Shown: one piece after another, positions 8,236 through 16,459 of the stretch | Layout: each line of letters begins with the position of its first letter | How positions within the stretch are numbered: position 1 is the first letter of the stretch | NCBI RefSeq assembly: GCF_015714725.1 | Contig: NZ_WBKM01000234.1 | Coordinates: forward strand, 1-50,643 | DNA length: 50,643 bases | Direction: 5' to 3' | Source of the DNA: Nostoc sp. WHI | GTDB taxonomy: Bacteria; Cyanobacteriota; Cyanobacteriia; Cyanobacteriales; Nostocaceae | Notes under the pieces: generated by a model | What the model was told of the DNA's origin: nothing | The model's database searches: none | The model's input: the letters and a program-made list of their open reading frames with translations, nothing else | Position numbers and translations under genes: made by a program

Positions 8236-9189
8236 ATGAATATTCAACGTTGGATTGCGCGACGAGAACCAAATTGGCAGCGTTTGGATGCCCTGTTAAG
8301 GCAGATAGAAAAAAAAGGGTTAAAATCCCTACGGGCAGCAGAAATTAGAGAGTTAGCGAGTTTATATCGTTCAATAGCGGCAGATTTGGCCCGTGCCCGC
8401 ACTCAGCAAATTGGCAATACTTTGATTCAAAGTTTACAATCTTTAACAACTCGTGCCTACACGCAGATTTACCAAGGTTCGCGGCGACAGGAATGGCAGG
8501 CAATCCTAGAATTTTATCGTTGGGGATTACCATCTGTAGTCCAGAAAACATTTGCATATATTGCTGCTGCAACGGCGCTGTTTCTATTGGGGGCACTAGT
8601 GGCTTGGTGGTATTCCTGGCAAAATCCCAGTTTTATGTCGTTGATAGTACCTGAAAACTTGATTACCAAGGTGCGAGATGAGCATAAATTATGGATGGGG
8701 TCAATTGTCGGCGTTGAACCTTTAGCATCTAGCGGTATCATGATCAATAACCTATCGGTGTCTTTTGGGGCTGTTGCTGGTGGCATCACTGCTGGAGCAT
8801 ACACAGCCTATTTAATGGTATTTAATGGTTTATTGATTGGTGCTGTTGGTACTTTGGTCGGTCAAAATAATCTGGCTTATCCTTTTTGGGCGTTTGTTTT
8901 TCCGCATGGTTCCTTAGAATTACCTGCGATCTTTTTTGCTGGGGGTGCGGGATTTTTATTAGCAAGAGCAATTTTATTTCCTGGTAAATATCGCCGTGGG
9001 GATGCACTGAAATTCTATGGTTATCAAGCAGTTCAGCTAGTATTTGCGATTGTACCAATGTTGATTATTGCTGGTGCGATCGAAGGCTTTTTTTCTCCTA
9101 ATCCCAGCGTACCTGATGCGATTAAATATCTGGCAGGAATGGGATTGTTTGTACTTTTAGTGCTGTATTGTAGCCGCAAGCAAACCTAA
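8236..9189 (+). CDS. SpoIIM family (DUF95) membrane protein
   Basis: A 317-residue membrane protein from the ATG at 8236; an in-frame GTG at 8221 is possible but the family start MNIQRWIARREPNW fits the ATG. A soluble helical N-terminus (to about 110) contains RLDALLRQIEKKG and ELASLYRSIAADLARAR, characteristic of this family. Then come five or so hydrophobic helices, with FVFPHGSLELPAIFFAGGAG as the most conserved loop. SpoIIM works in engulfment in Bacillus, but in non-sporulating bacteria the role is unknown. Divergent from the RDD/membrane pair, with which it often clusters in genomes. Confidence 0.85.
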   Translation: MNIQRWIARREPNWQRLDALLRQIEKKGLKSLRAAEIRELASLYRSIAADLARARTQQIGNTLIQSLQSLTTRAYTQIYQGSRRQEWQAILEFYRWGLPSVVQKTFAYIAAATALFLLGALVAWWYSWQNPSFMSLIVPENLITKVRDEHKLWMGSIVGVEPLASSGIMINNLSVSFGAVAGGITAGAYTAYLMVFNGLLIGAVGTLVGQNNLAYPFWAFVFPHGSLELPAIFFAGGAGFLLARAILFPGKYRRGDALKFYGYQAVQLVFAIVPMLIIAGAIEGFFSPNPSVPDAIKYLAGMGLFVLLVLYCSRKQT

Positions 9190-9322
9190 AAAAATTTAGG
9201 TAGCAGGACTTGGTGAATTGAAAAAATATTTTAGAATAAGGTAAATACTTTTTAATTAAGACTTCAGCAGTTAGAACTTAACTATGTAACAAAAATCATC
9301 ATAAGTTTAAGCTAGGATAATC

Positions 9323-9892
9323 ATGGTACAAACACCAAATAAAATATTGACTCTAGAAGAGTTTCTCGCACTACCAGAAACGAAACCGTATTGCGAGTAC
9401 ATCGACGCTCAAATCATTCCAAAACCCATGCCTCAAGGAAAACATAGCACTATTCAAGGAGAACTCTGTCCTACAATCAATTCTGTTATCAAAGTACAAA
9501 AAATGGGTTGGGCTTTTCCAGAATTGCGTTGCACTTTTGAAGGACGTTCTATAGTTCCCGATGTCGCTGTATTCTCTTGGGCAAGGCTTCCCATAGACGA
9601 AAATGGTGATATTGCCAATACATTTGCCGCAGCACCCGACTGGATAATCGAAATTCTTTCCCCAGAACAAAGCCATACAAAAGTTATAAAGAAAATCTTA
9701 CATGCTCTCAATCACGGAACTGAAATGAGTTGGTTAATTGACCCTGATGAGCGATTCATTGCTGCTTATCCTACGGGACGACAACCTTTAGCTTTTGAGG
9801 AAATTGAGTCTATTTTACCAGTGCCAGATTTCTGTCAGGGGTTAAAGTTGACGATAGGTGATATTTTTGGGTGGTTAAAGGTGATTCTGTAA
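9323..9892 (+). CDS. Uma2 family (DUF820) restriction-endonuclease-fold protein
   Basis: 189 residues, the normal length for Uma2 proteins, which are greatly expanded in cyanobacteria. Family marks: LTLEEFLALPETKPYCEYID at the start, the PD-(D/E)xK-type acidic residues in IVPDVAVFSW and DWIIEILSPEQS, then a Lys-rich turn (TKVIKKI) and SWLIDPDERFIAAY. The fold suggests nuclease activity, but no cellular role is established for most members. The start ATG is preceded by a weak AGGA at 9315. It is monocistronic, with no antitoxin or modification gene nearby. Confidence 0.9.
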   Translation: MVQTPNKILTLEEFLALPETKPYCEYIDAQIIPKPMPQGKHSTIQGELCPTINSVIKVQKMGWAFPELRCTFEGRSIVPDVAVFSWARLPIDENGDIANTFAAAPDWIIEILSPEQSHTKVIKKILHALNHGTEMSWLIDPDERFIAAYPTGRQPLAFEEIESILPVPDFCQGLKLTIGDIFGWLKVIL

Positions 9893-9998
9893 TAAATATT
9901 AATCAGATTAGTTTAGCATTAGTTACAAGTTGGTAGTCAAAATCAAATTAAGCTATAGTAGCGAATTGAAATAGAAAAGTACGTGGGGCAATCTATAA

Positions 9999-10139
9999 AT
10001 GGCGCAAGTAACAGAGCCAACAACCCTTGAGTGGATTAAAACAATTGGAAGTATATTACTCTCGTGGCCTTCTCTTGGTCTTATGACCATTATTATTTTT
10101 CGTAAATCTCTACTTAAACTTTGGGATATTTTTATTTAG
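9999..10139 (+). CDS. Small single-pass membrane protein (46 aa)
   Basis: ATG at 9999 with GGGG (9985-9988) upstream. The product has a hydrophobic helix (about residues 15-36, from GSILLSWPSLGLMTIIIF) followed by RKSLLKLWDIFI and a TAG at 10137-10139. The pattern (short polar start, one helix, then a basic R-K/LW..F segment) resembles the N-terminus of longer cyanobacterial small membrane proteins that continue with a charged tail. This copy may therefore be truncated. Too short to assign a function. Confidence 0.5.
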   Translation: MAQVTEPTTLEWIKTIGSILLSWPSLGLMTIIIFRKSLLKLWDIFI

Positions 10140-10372
10140 GAATCCCTGTGGGTATGCTCTTCAATTTGCTGTGAGCATTGGAATGTGCGATCGCATTGGA
10201 GCGCGAAAAGTCGATAACAAGTTACAAGGCCACACGGTGTATCGTTTACTGTTTTTGCGATCTCTTCTTGATTAGATTTTGCCGAAGAGGATCGATTGCT
10301 TCTAAAGCGAAGTTTGATTCGTTGAAAATACTTGCCTAAGTTAAAGCCTCCCAAAGGTTCTTTGAGCCTCAT
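10136..10372 (-). CDS. Doubtful small ORF
   Basis: 78 codons from an ATG at 10372. The first half (MRLKEPLGGFNLGKYFQRIK and a Ser/Arg-rich stretch) could be a basic small protein. The second half crosses a HIP1-like site and has odd Cys/His content. There is no clear ribosome binding site, and the end overlaps the small membrane ORF by four bases. I do not recognise it. It could be noise. Confidence 0.2.
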   Translation of the reverse strand: MRLKEPLGGFNLGKYFQRIKLRFRSNRSSSAKSNQEEIAKTVNDTPCGLVTCYRLFALQCDRTFQCSQQIEEHTHRDS

Positions 10373-10522
10373 TTTCTACCGAAATAATAATTTTTAAATT
10401 ATGTTATTTATTCACTTTTAATTATTTAAATTCAACTGAAATTCTTCATCAGCATATTTTTACTAAACTAATCTAGTCAATCAAATCTCAACAAGCAACA
10501 AAATGTTTATTTAAAAGTCAAA

Positions 10523-10583
10523 ATTAAACGTATCTTAATCTCTTGTTAAATCATATTTAACCATAAAAAATGTAGCTTATATT
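10523..10583 (+). promoter_or_regulatory. PHO box and promoter of the pst operon
   Basis: Four 8-mers spaced exactly 11 bases apart: ATTAAACG (10523), CTTAATCT (10534), GTTAAATC (10545) and TTTAACCA (10556). The last three fit the cyanobacterial PHO box (PyTTAAPyPy-type repeats with 3-base spacers) bound by SphR/PhoB under phosphate starvation. A -10-like TATATT follows at 10578-10583. The pstS start is 47 bases further on. Confidence 0.75.
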
Positions 10584-10629
10584 AAAGCTGTGATTACAGC
10601 AGAAAAATACTCCTTTAATCTGAGGTAAT

Positions 10630-11673
10630 ATGATTTTTTCGACCACCATCTTAAATCGTGTCGTTGCTACTTCAGTTGTGACAGCTTCTATTGCACTTAG
10701 TCCATTTTTTAGTGCGATCGCACAAGCTCAAACGCTGAACGGTGCAGGAGCAACTTTTCCGGCTCCCCTTTACGAACGCTATGCTCGTGAAGTTAGAAAA
10801 AAATATCCAGACATGAGAATTAACTACCAAGGAATTGGTAGTGGCGGCGGTATTCGTCAAATCACTGCTGGAACCGTTGACTTTGGTGGTAGTGATGCTG
10901 CAATGAAAGATGAAGAAATCGCTAAAGTCAAGAACGGTGTAATCTTAGTACCCACAGCAGGCGGTGCTGTTTCTGTGGTTTACAATCTTCCGGGCGTTAA
11001 TGATCTCAAATTGTCCCGCAAGGTACTACCAGAAATTTTCTCAGGTCAAATTACCAATTGGAACGACGCCAAAATTAAAGCTGATAATCCAGGTGCGAAT
11101 CTACCAGATCAAACAATTAAATTTGCTGTTCGCGCCGATAGTAGCGGTACAACCTTCATTTTCACTAACCACTTGAGTGCGATCAGTGGTTATTTTAAAG
11201 GCAGAGTTGGAGCTACCACCGCTCCAAAATGGAATCTGCCAAACGTCCTCAGAGGCAAAGGTAATCCTGGCGTAGCTGCTTTAGTAGGTCGTACTCCTGG
11301 TTCTATTGGTTATGTAGAATATGGCTATGCTGTCCAAAACAATTTGAAATCAGCATTAGTACAAAATAAGAAAGGAGAATTTGTTGCTCCTTCTTTGCAA
11401 TCTTCAAATGCAGCTTTAGCAACTGTGAGTTTCCCAGACAACTACCGCGTTTTTGTGGGAGATCCAGGACAGGGTTATCCTATCGTCGGTCTTACTTGGA
11501 TGATGGTTTACAAACAATATGGTAATGCTTCTAAAGCTGATGCCATTAAGAAATGGATTAATTGGGTATTGAAAGACGGTCAACAGTATAATGATGACCT
11601 CAACTACACCAAGATTCCACCTTCTGTGGTAAACCGTGTACTTCAGACAGTGAATAGCACTGTCAAGCCTTAA
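10630..11673 (+). CDS. pstS: Phosphate ABC transporter, periplasmic binding protein PstS
   Basis: 347 residues. It has a signal peptide (hydrophobic VVATSVVTASIALSPFFSAI, cleavage near AQA/Q, about residue 34). The mature domain starts LNGAGATFPAPLYERY, the hallmark of PstS. Phosphate-binding loops visible: GSGGGIRQITAGTVDFGGSD and DSSGTTFIFTNHLS, and GRTPGSIGYVEYGYA near the end. It captures inorganic phosphate and hands it to PstC/PstA. The start ATG has GAGG 5 bases upstream. It is the first gene of the pst operon, behind a PHO box, so phosphate-starvation control is expected. A strong stem-loop separates it from pstC, which would favour higher pstS mRNA levels. Confidence 0.97.
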   Translation: MIFSTTILNRVVATSVVTASIALSPFFSAIAQAQTLNGAGATFPAPLYERYAREVRKKYPDMRINYQGIGSGGGIRQITAGTVDFGGSDAAMKDEEIAKVKNGVILVPTAGGAVSVVYNLPGVNDLKLSRKVLPEIFSGQITNWNDAKIKADNPGANLPDQTIKFAVRADSSGTTFIFTNHLSAISGYFKGRVGATTAPKWNLPNVLRGKGNPGVAALVGRTPGSIGYVEYGYAVQNNLKSALVQNKKGEFVAPSLQSSNAALATVSFPDNYRVFVGDPGQGYPIVGLTWMMVYKQYGNASKADAIKKWINWVLKDGQQYNDDLNYTKIPPSVVNRVLQTVNSTVKP

Positions 11674-11761
11674 TTTGTAGTCTTACTACTTTCTTCTCCT
11701 AGTTAGGATGGGCAAACAGCCCAGCCTACTCAATACTGCTCAGTTAAGGATTGTTAGCATT

Positions 11762-11803
11762 AATCTTAGTAGAAATGCGAGATTTCACGTTTCTACTAAG
11801 ATT
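11762..11803 (+). promoter_or_regulatory. pstS-pstC intercistronic stem-loop
   Basis: AATCTTAGTAGAAA (11762-11775) pairs perfectly over 14 bases with TTTCTACTAAGATT (11790-11803), with a 14-base loop. There is no U-tract directly after it. It probably stabilises the 3' end of pstS mRNA or partly attenuates transcription, giving more binding protein than permease. Confidence 0.65.
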
Positions 11804-11879
11804 TTAGGTTAGTGGATTTTTTAAACCGAGCAGTATTGTCAACTCACTGATACTAAAAAATCTATTTTATTGATTTGTA

Positions 11880-12857
11880 ATGGCAAATTCATCACATCCT
11901 TCAAATCTAGATGATGAAAATCTCAATTTAACAGCTATCAGCGGCACAAATCTCTCGTTTGACCAAGCTTTTACACGGTTAGTCTACTTTTTTGCCCTGA
12001 TTACCGTTGCAGTCCTATTTGTGATGAGTTGGGTAATTTTCTCTGAAGCTTTGCCAGCCATTAAGCAGTTTGGACTGGGGTTTTTCTGGGGTCAAGATTG
12101 GGATACAGGTAATCAGATTTTTGGTGCACTACCTTATATTTATGGAACTTTGGTAAGTAGTGCGATCGCTATTTTATTAGCTATACCAGTAGGAATTGCT
12201 ATAGCCTTAGTGACGAGTGAAAATTTCTTACCTTCATCGTTGCGAACAATCTTAGCATTTGTTGTAGAGCTAATTGCAGCAATTCCTAGTGTGGTCATTG
12301 GTTTGTGGGCTATTTTTGTCTTTATTCCAGTTTTGGAACCTTTAGAAAAGTGGCTAGGCAATACTTTTAAATTCATACCACTGTTTAATACACAAGATCC
12401 TGCTGGCACAAATATGTTGACTGCTGGAATTATTCTAGCCATCATGATTTTGCCCACAATGGCAGCAATTACTCGTGATGTATTACTAGCTATACCTAAA
12501 GAATTACGTAGCGCATCTATGGCTTTGGGTGGTACCCGTTGGGAAACAATTTTTCGAGTCTTGCTACCAGCTGGATTTTCGGGAATAGTAAGTGCAGCAA
12601 TGCTCGCCTTAGGACGGGCTTTGGGTGAAACAATGGCTGTCACTATGGTGATTGGTAACTCTTCTCAAATCAGTGGATCTTTACTTGATCCAGCTTATAC
12701 AATTCCCTCTGTATTAGCTAATGAATTTGCAGAAGCCGAGCCGGGATTGCATATTGGTGCTTTAACCTATTTGGGATTGATTTTGTTTGGATTAACTCTA
12801 GCTGTAAATATTGGTGCTGTATTATTGCTAAGGTGGGTTGGCAGAACAAATAAATAA
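11880..12857 (+). CDS. pstC: Phosphate ABC transporter permease PstC
   Basis: 325 residues with six main membrane helices, the usual length for PstC. The first helix is at about 33-55. The ABC permease coupling motif (EAA loop) reads ELRSASMALGGTRWETIFRV (about 211-230), followed by GRALGETMAVTMVIGN, a PstC signature. It forms the membrane channel with PstA and docks on PstB. The ATG at 11880 follows an AT-rich leader without a clear Shine-Dalgarno. Second gene of the operon, 206 bases after pstS. Confidence 0.96.
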   Translation: MANSSHPSNLDDENLNLTAISGTNLSFDQAFTRLVYFFALITVAVLFVMSWVIFSEALPAIKQFGLGFFWGQDWDTGNQIFGALPYIYGTLVSSAIAILLAIPVGIAIALVTSENFLPSSLRTILAFVVELIAAIPSVVIGLWAIFVFIPVLEPLEKWLGNTFKFIPLFNTQDPAGTNMLTAGIILAIMILPTMAAITRDVLLAIPKELRSASMALGGTRWETIFRVLLPAGFSGIVSAAMLALGRALGETMAVTMVIGNSSQISGSLLDPAYTIPSVLANEFAEAEPGLHIGALTYLGLILFGLTLAVNIGAVLLLRWVGRTNK

Positions 12858-12934
12858 TCAGCAGGTCGATGATTATAAAACAGAATTCAGAATTCAGAAT
12901 ACACTACCCATAAAGAGATAGAGTTTTAAGCCGA

Positions 12935-12981
12935 GAATATTTTAATTTTGCCCACCAGGGGCGAGGTTTTAACCAATATTC
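12935..12981 (+). repeat. pst intercistronic stem-loop, copy A
   Basis: Nested inverted repeat: outer GAATATT (12935-12941) / AATATTC (12975-12981), inner TTTTGCCC...GGGCGAGGTTTTAA. A closely related copy lies before pstB1 at 13988-14040. It follows a short GAATTCA heptamer repeat at about 12884-12899. Confidence 0.6.
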
Positions 12982-13021
12982 AGACGCTCCAGGGACATTG
13001 TAAATAAAACTTGTGAGAAAT

Positions 13022-13909
13022 ATGAGTAATTATATACAGTCGGAAATTGATAAATCTTTAGCGGCAGAATTATGCAGTCCTTTACCACCAGAGCGAGTCA
13101 TATTTGCATATACAATGAATGCGATCGCCTTTGGTTTTACAGGAATAGCTCTCATTCCTTTATTCTCAATCTTGTGGGAAATTCTGGTTCGGGGAATATC
13201 TGGAATCAAAGCCGAAATCTTTGTCAAAACAGTCATTGATAATGGGTTTGCCAATGCTATCCTGGGAACCATAATCATGGTCGGAATTGGTGCTATCTTA
13301 AGCATTCCCACAGGGGTAATGACAGGAATTTTCTTGGCGGAATTTGGTCAAACCAGCCCAATTGCTGGTATTGTTCGGTTTATCGCCAGTATTCTCACAG
13401 GCGTACCTTCGATTATTGTAGGTATATTCGCCTATGGTATCATTGTTTTGGTAACTAAAGGATTTAGTGCGATCGCAGGTGGTTTTGCTTTAGCCGTGAT
13501 TATGCTACCTGTAATCGTACTCACAACAGAAGAATCTTTAAAACTTATTCCCATATCACAACGCCTCGCCTCCGCAGCTTTAGGGGGAACTCGCTTCCAA
13601 ACCACTTCTCGCATTGTTGTAGCTGCTGCAATCCCCGGAATTACTACAGGCATTTTATTGGCTGTAGCTCGTGCTGCTGGTGAAACAGCACCCTTAATTT
13701 TTACTGCTTTATTTAGTCTAGATTGGTCAGAAGGATTAGGCTTGTTAAGTCCAACAGCTTCCTTACCAGTATTAATTTTTAACCTCTACAACGACCCCGA
13801 CCCAGAAAAAAGCCAATTAGTATGGACTACTTCTATAGTTTTACTAAGCTTAATTTTATGTGTCAGTATTGTCTCGCGTTTAGTTATTAGACAGAGAAGA
13901 ATAAAGTAA
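13022..13909 (+). CDS. pstA: Phosphate ABC transporter permease PstA
   Basis: 295 residues from the ATG at 13022, which has GAGAA just upstream; an in-frame GTG at 13013 is less likely. Six membrane helices are visible. Diagnostic features: GVPSIIVGIFAYG, the coupling loop SQRLASAALGGTRFQTTSRI, and ARAAGETAPLIFTALF, the PstA counterpart of the PstC GRALGET motif. It pairs with PstC to form the phosphate channel. Third gene of the operon. Spacers on both sides carry heptamer repeats and related stem-loops instead of the tight junctions seen in enteric pst operons. Confidence 0.96.
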   Translation: MSNYIQSEIDKSLAAELCSPLPPERVIFAYTMNAIAFGFTGIALIPLFSILWEILVRGISGIKAEIFVKTVIDNGFANAILGTIIMVGIGAILSIPTGVMTGIFLAEFGQTSPIAGIVRFIASILTGVPSIIVGIFAYGIIVLVTKGFSAIAGGFALAVIMLPVIVLTTEESLKLIPISQRLASAALGGTRFQTTSRIVVAAAIPGITTGILLAVARAAGETAPLIFTALFSLDWSEGLGLLSPTASLPVLIFNLYNDPDPEKSQLVWTTSIVLLSLILCVSIVSRLVIRQRRIK

Positions 13910-13919
13910 AAATAAATTA

Positions 13920-14098
13920 GGAGTCAGGAGTCAGGAGTCAGAATTGCTGAATACTCCACTCCTAAAGGGATGAAGTAATAACCGGAAGAATATTTGAATT
14001 TTATTTTGCCTATAATGGGCAAGGTTTTAAACCAATATTCATTAACCAGTCGGACTCCAATTCATGCTGAATTCTGACTCCTGACTTCTGAATTCTTC
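13920..14098. repeat. Heptamer repeats and stem-loop copy B between pstA and pstB1
   Basis: GGAGTCA is tandemly repeated three times at 13920-13940, with an inverted counterpart near 14069-14092 (GAATTCTGACTCCTGACTTC). Short tandem heptamer repeats of this kind are typical of Nostoc/Anabaena. Between them is stem-loop copy B: outer GAATATT (13988-13994) / AATATTC (14034-14040), inner TTGCC/GGCAA. Confidence 0.7.
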
Positions 14099-14136
14099 TT
14101 CATAAATTTTTGTTTTGTTTCGCACCTGTGGCAACT

Positions 14137-14916
14137 ATGAATAACCTAATTCCAGCTATCCAAGTTAAAAACATCAGCTTTTATTATGGCACAACAAAGG
14201 CGATTGAAAAGGTGTCAATGGATATTTATCGGAACCATGTAACCGCAATTATTGGCCCTAGTGGTTGTGGTAAATCTACTTTTATTAAAATTCTTAATCG
14301 CATTGGCGAATTAGAAGGCCCTGTGAAAGTTGAAGGCGATGTAGAATTTTTTGGTCAGAATATTTATGCTCCTCGTGTCAACTTAAATCGGTTACGCCGT
14401 CAAATTGGTATGGTATTCCAAAAACCAAATCCTTTTCCGATTAGCATTTACGAAAATGTTGCCTACGGCATGAAAATAGCAGGCAGATATTCAAAAGTAG
14501 AATTAGATGAAATTGTCGAATCTGCACTTCAAAGCGCTGCTCTTTGGAATGAAGTAAAAGATAAACTGGATAAATCAGCTTTAGGGCTTTCTGGCGGTCA
14601 ACAACAAAGATTATGTATTGCCCGCGCTTTAGCAGTCAAGCCAAAAGTTATGCTGATGGATGAGCCTTGCTCGGCTCTTGACCCCATCGCTACCATGAAA
14701 GTTGAAGAACTTCTCCATAGTTTACGGTCTGAGTTGACAATTGCGATCGTTACCCACAATATGCAGCAAGCGGCTCGCGTCTCTGATTTTACGGCTTTCT
14801 TCAGCACCGATGAAAGTCGAATTGGTCAAATGGTTGAATTTGGCGCTACAGAGCAAATTTTTAACAACCCACTAGACCCTCGCACTCGTGACTACATTTC
14901 AGGGCGTTTCGGTTAG
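14137..14916 (+). CDS. pstB: Phosphate ABC transporter ATPase PstB, copy 1
   Basis: 259 residues from the ATG at 14137 ([12 protein letters not shown]); this matches the start of the second copy and avoids a poor upstream TTG at 14110. Complete ABC ATPase: Walker [10 protein letters not shown] (40-48), Q-loop [10 protein letters not shown] with Gln95, signature LSGGQQQR, Walker B VMLMDEP, H-loop THN. It drives PstCA by ATP hydrolysis on the cytoplasmic face. It ends GRFG, lacking only a short tail. It lies 227 bases after pstA and 576 bases before pstB2; the two copies are clear paralogues. Confidence 0.96.
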   Translation: MNNLIPAIQVKNISFYYGTTKAIEKVSMDIYRNHVTAIIGPSGCGKSTFIKILNRIGELEGPVKVEGDVEFFGQNIYAPRVNLNRLRRQIGMVFQKPNPFPISIYENVAYGMKIAGRYSKVELDEIVESALQSAALWNEVKDKLDKSALGLSGGQQQRLCIARALAVKPKVMLMDEPCSALDPIATMKVEELLHSLRSELTIAIVTHNMQQAARVSDFTAFFSTDESRIGQMVEFGATEQIFNNPLDPRTRDYISGRFG

Positions 14917-15492
14917 GTATATCCTAACGTGACTTAATGATTTTTGTAGAACCATCTGATGCCAGAGGGCACTCATAAAGTTAAAGTGCTGTGTTAAAAA
15001 ATTACGGTTCTTCAGTACGTATTATGCTGGACTTTTAATTAAAGTCCGTCACTTCCCTTGAAAATCAAGACTTACAGGGAGTTATGGCTTCAATTTCCAA
15101 ATCCAGCCTCAAATGCTAAGATTAACGGCTGTTATTATTGCCCAGCAAGGGTTTTAAGCTTATTTAAAGACGTATTTAGCATAAGAAGTAATGAAGATCC
15201 AAAATTACTAATTCATCTAGCTATTTTTAAGTCGAACCATACCAAATCCTTTTTAAAAGTAAAGGATTGTATATATGTCAAGATGCGAAAGGCAGATATA
15301 AGTGGGTATAAAAGTTTTGTAAAAGATAAGTTTTTTCCGATATAACCTAATAAAAACATATACTAACGGTGTATCTGCTATCTAGCTAGGTAATTTCCAT
15401 GAATATCTCTTTTTCATAGTAACATAGTGAAGCAGTACTCCTGATTTGTACTGTTTTACTTAGTTAAGTTTTGTTTCACACGTCTTGGGAAT
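14917..15492. other. pstB1-pstB2 spacer
   Basis: 576 bases without a supported gene; a 95-codon frame from a TTG (15058) has no family-like features. The inverted repeat GGACTTT/AAAGTCC (15029-15047) is present. A stretch TTATTGCCCAGCAAGGGTTT (about 15134-15153) looks like a decayed third copy of the pst stem-loop core. Confidence 0.5.
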
Positions 15493-16272
15493 ATGAGTAA
15501 ACTAATTCCAGCTATCAGAGTCAAAAACTTCAGCTTCTATTACAACACTCAAAAGATAGTTGAAGGCGTGTCAATGGATATTTACCAAAACCAAGTCACG
15601 GCAATTATTGGTTCTAGTGGTTGTGGCAAGTCTACTTTTATTAAATCGTTAAATCGCATGAGTGAACTAGAAGGAGAAGCGAAGATTGAAGGAAGAGTAG
15701 AATTTTTTGGACAGAATATTTATGAGCGTCGTGTGAACTTAAACAGGCTACGCCGCCAAATTAGTATGGTTTTTCCTAAGCCAAATCTTTTTCCCATGAG
15801 CGTTTATGATAATGTTGCCTATGGAGTGAAATTAGTTGGATGGCATCCAAAAGTAGAATTAGATGGGATTATTGAATCTGCCATCAAAGCTGCCGAACTT
15901 TGGGATGAAGTGAAAAACAAGCTGCACAAGTCTGCTTTAGAGCTTTCTGGCGGTCAACAACAAAGACTATGTATCGCCCGTGCTTTAGCAGTTAAACCGA
16001 ATGTTCTTTTGATGGATGAACCTTGTTCAGGTCTTGATCCTATCGGTAGCATGAAAATTGAGCATCTGATCCATAACTTACGCTCTGAGTTGACAATTGT
16101 AATTGTTACTCACAACATGCAGCAAGTTACTCGTCTATCTGATTTTACGGCTTTTTTTGATAGTAATGAAAATCGCATTACTCAAATGGTTGAATTTGGT
16201 ACTACAAATAAAATCTTTACTAACCCCGTGGATTCTCGCACCCGCGACTACGTTTTCGCCCGTGTCAGTTGA
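15493..16272 (+). CDS. pstB: Phosphate ABC transporter ATPase PstB, copy 2 (altered Q-loop)
   Basis: 259 residues, collinear with copy 1. Walker A GSSGCGKST (40-48), signature LSGGQQQR, Walker B VLLMDEP and THN are intact. At the Q-loop the sequence is MVFPKPNLFP: the Gln that contacts Mg/ATP water and couples to the permease is Pro95, against Gln95 in copy 1. This is read directly from codon CCT. It could form heterodimers with copy 1, giving one normal and one altered site, or be specialised. Last gene of the operon; a strong terminator starts 43 bases after its stop. Confidence 0.93.
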   Translation: MSKLIPAIRVKNFSFYYNTQKIVEGVSMDIYQNQVTAIIGSSGCGKSTFIKSLNRMSELEGEAKIEGRVEFFGQNIYERRVNLNRLRRQISMVFPKPNLFPMSVYDNVAYGVKLVGWHPKVELDGIIESAIKAAELWDEVKNKLHKSALELSGGQQQRLCIARALAVKPNVLLMDEPCSGLDPIGSMKIEHLIHNLRSELTIVIVTHNMQQVTRLSDFTAFFDSNENRITQMVEFGTTNKIFTNPVDSRTRDYVFARVS

Positions 16273-16315
16273 AGTGTTTCTCAATTCTAGCTATTCAGAG
16301 CGCTACTACATAGTA

Positions 16316-16368
16316 CAAGCGGAAATTAGGGGTTGAATTTAATTTCCGCTTGCTTTGAGTTTTTTTTT
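16316..16368 (+). terminator. pst operon terminator
   Basis: Perfect 12-bp stem CAAGCGGAAATT (16316-16327) / AATTTCCGCTTG (16341-16352), 13-base loop, followed after 7 bases by a run of nine T (16360-16368). Confidence 0.85.
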
Positions 16369-16391
16369 GTGTTGGGCAATGCAAACTGATG

Positions 16392-16419
16392 TTGACAGTA
16401 CTTTTTTATACTGTATACT
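16392..16419 (+). promoter_or_regulatory. Sigma-70-type promoter of the NYN gene
   Basis: Perfect -35 TTGACA (16392-16397), 16-base spacer, -10 TATACT (16414-16419). The start codon is 40 bases downstream. It lies directly after the pst terminator, so the gene is independently transcribed. Confidence 0.7.
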
Positions 16420-16459
16420 TAAGAACGAGTATCTGCTCTAGACCACCTGAATCATTAAG

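Noticed and set aside
12140..12643. 167-codon minus-strand frame inside pstC
   Set aside because: It is the antisense shadow of a strongly supported membrane-protein gene; Lys/Ala/Ile-rich as expected of such shadows.
13920..13941. Tandem GGAGTCA repeats as a possible CRISPR array
   Set aside because: Units are 7 bases with no spacers; these are short tandem heptamer repeats. No CRISPR array was seen anywhere in the window.
15058..15345. 95-codon frame between the two pstB genes
   Set aside because: TTG start without a Shine-Dalgarno, low-complexity AT-driven composition, and it crosses a decayed stem-loop copy.
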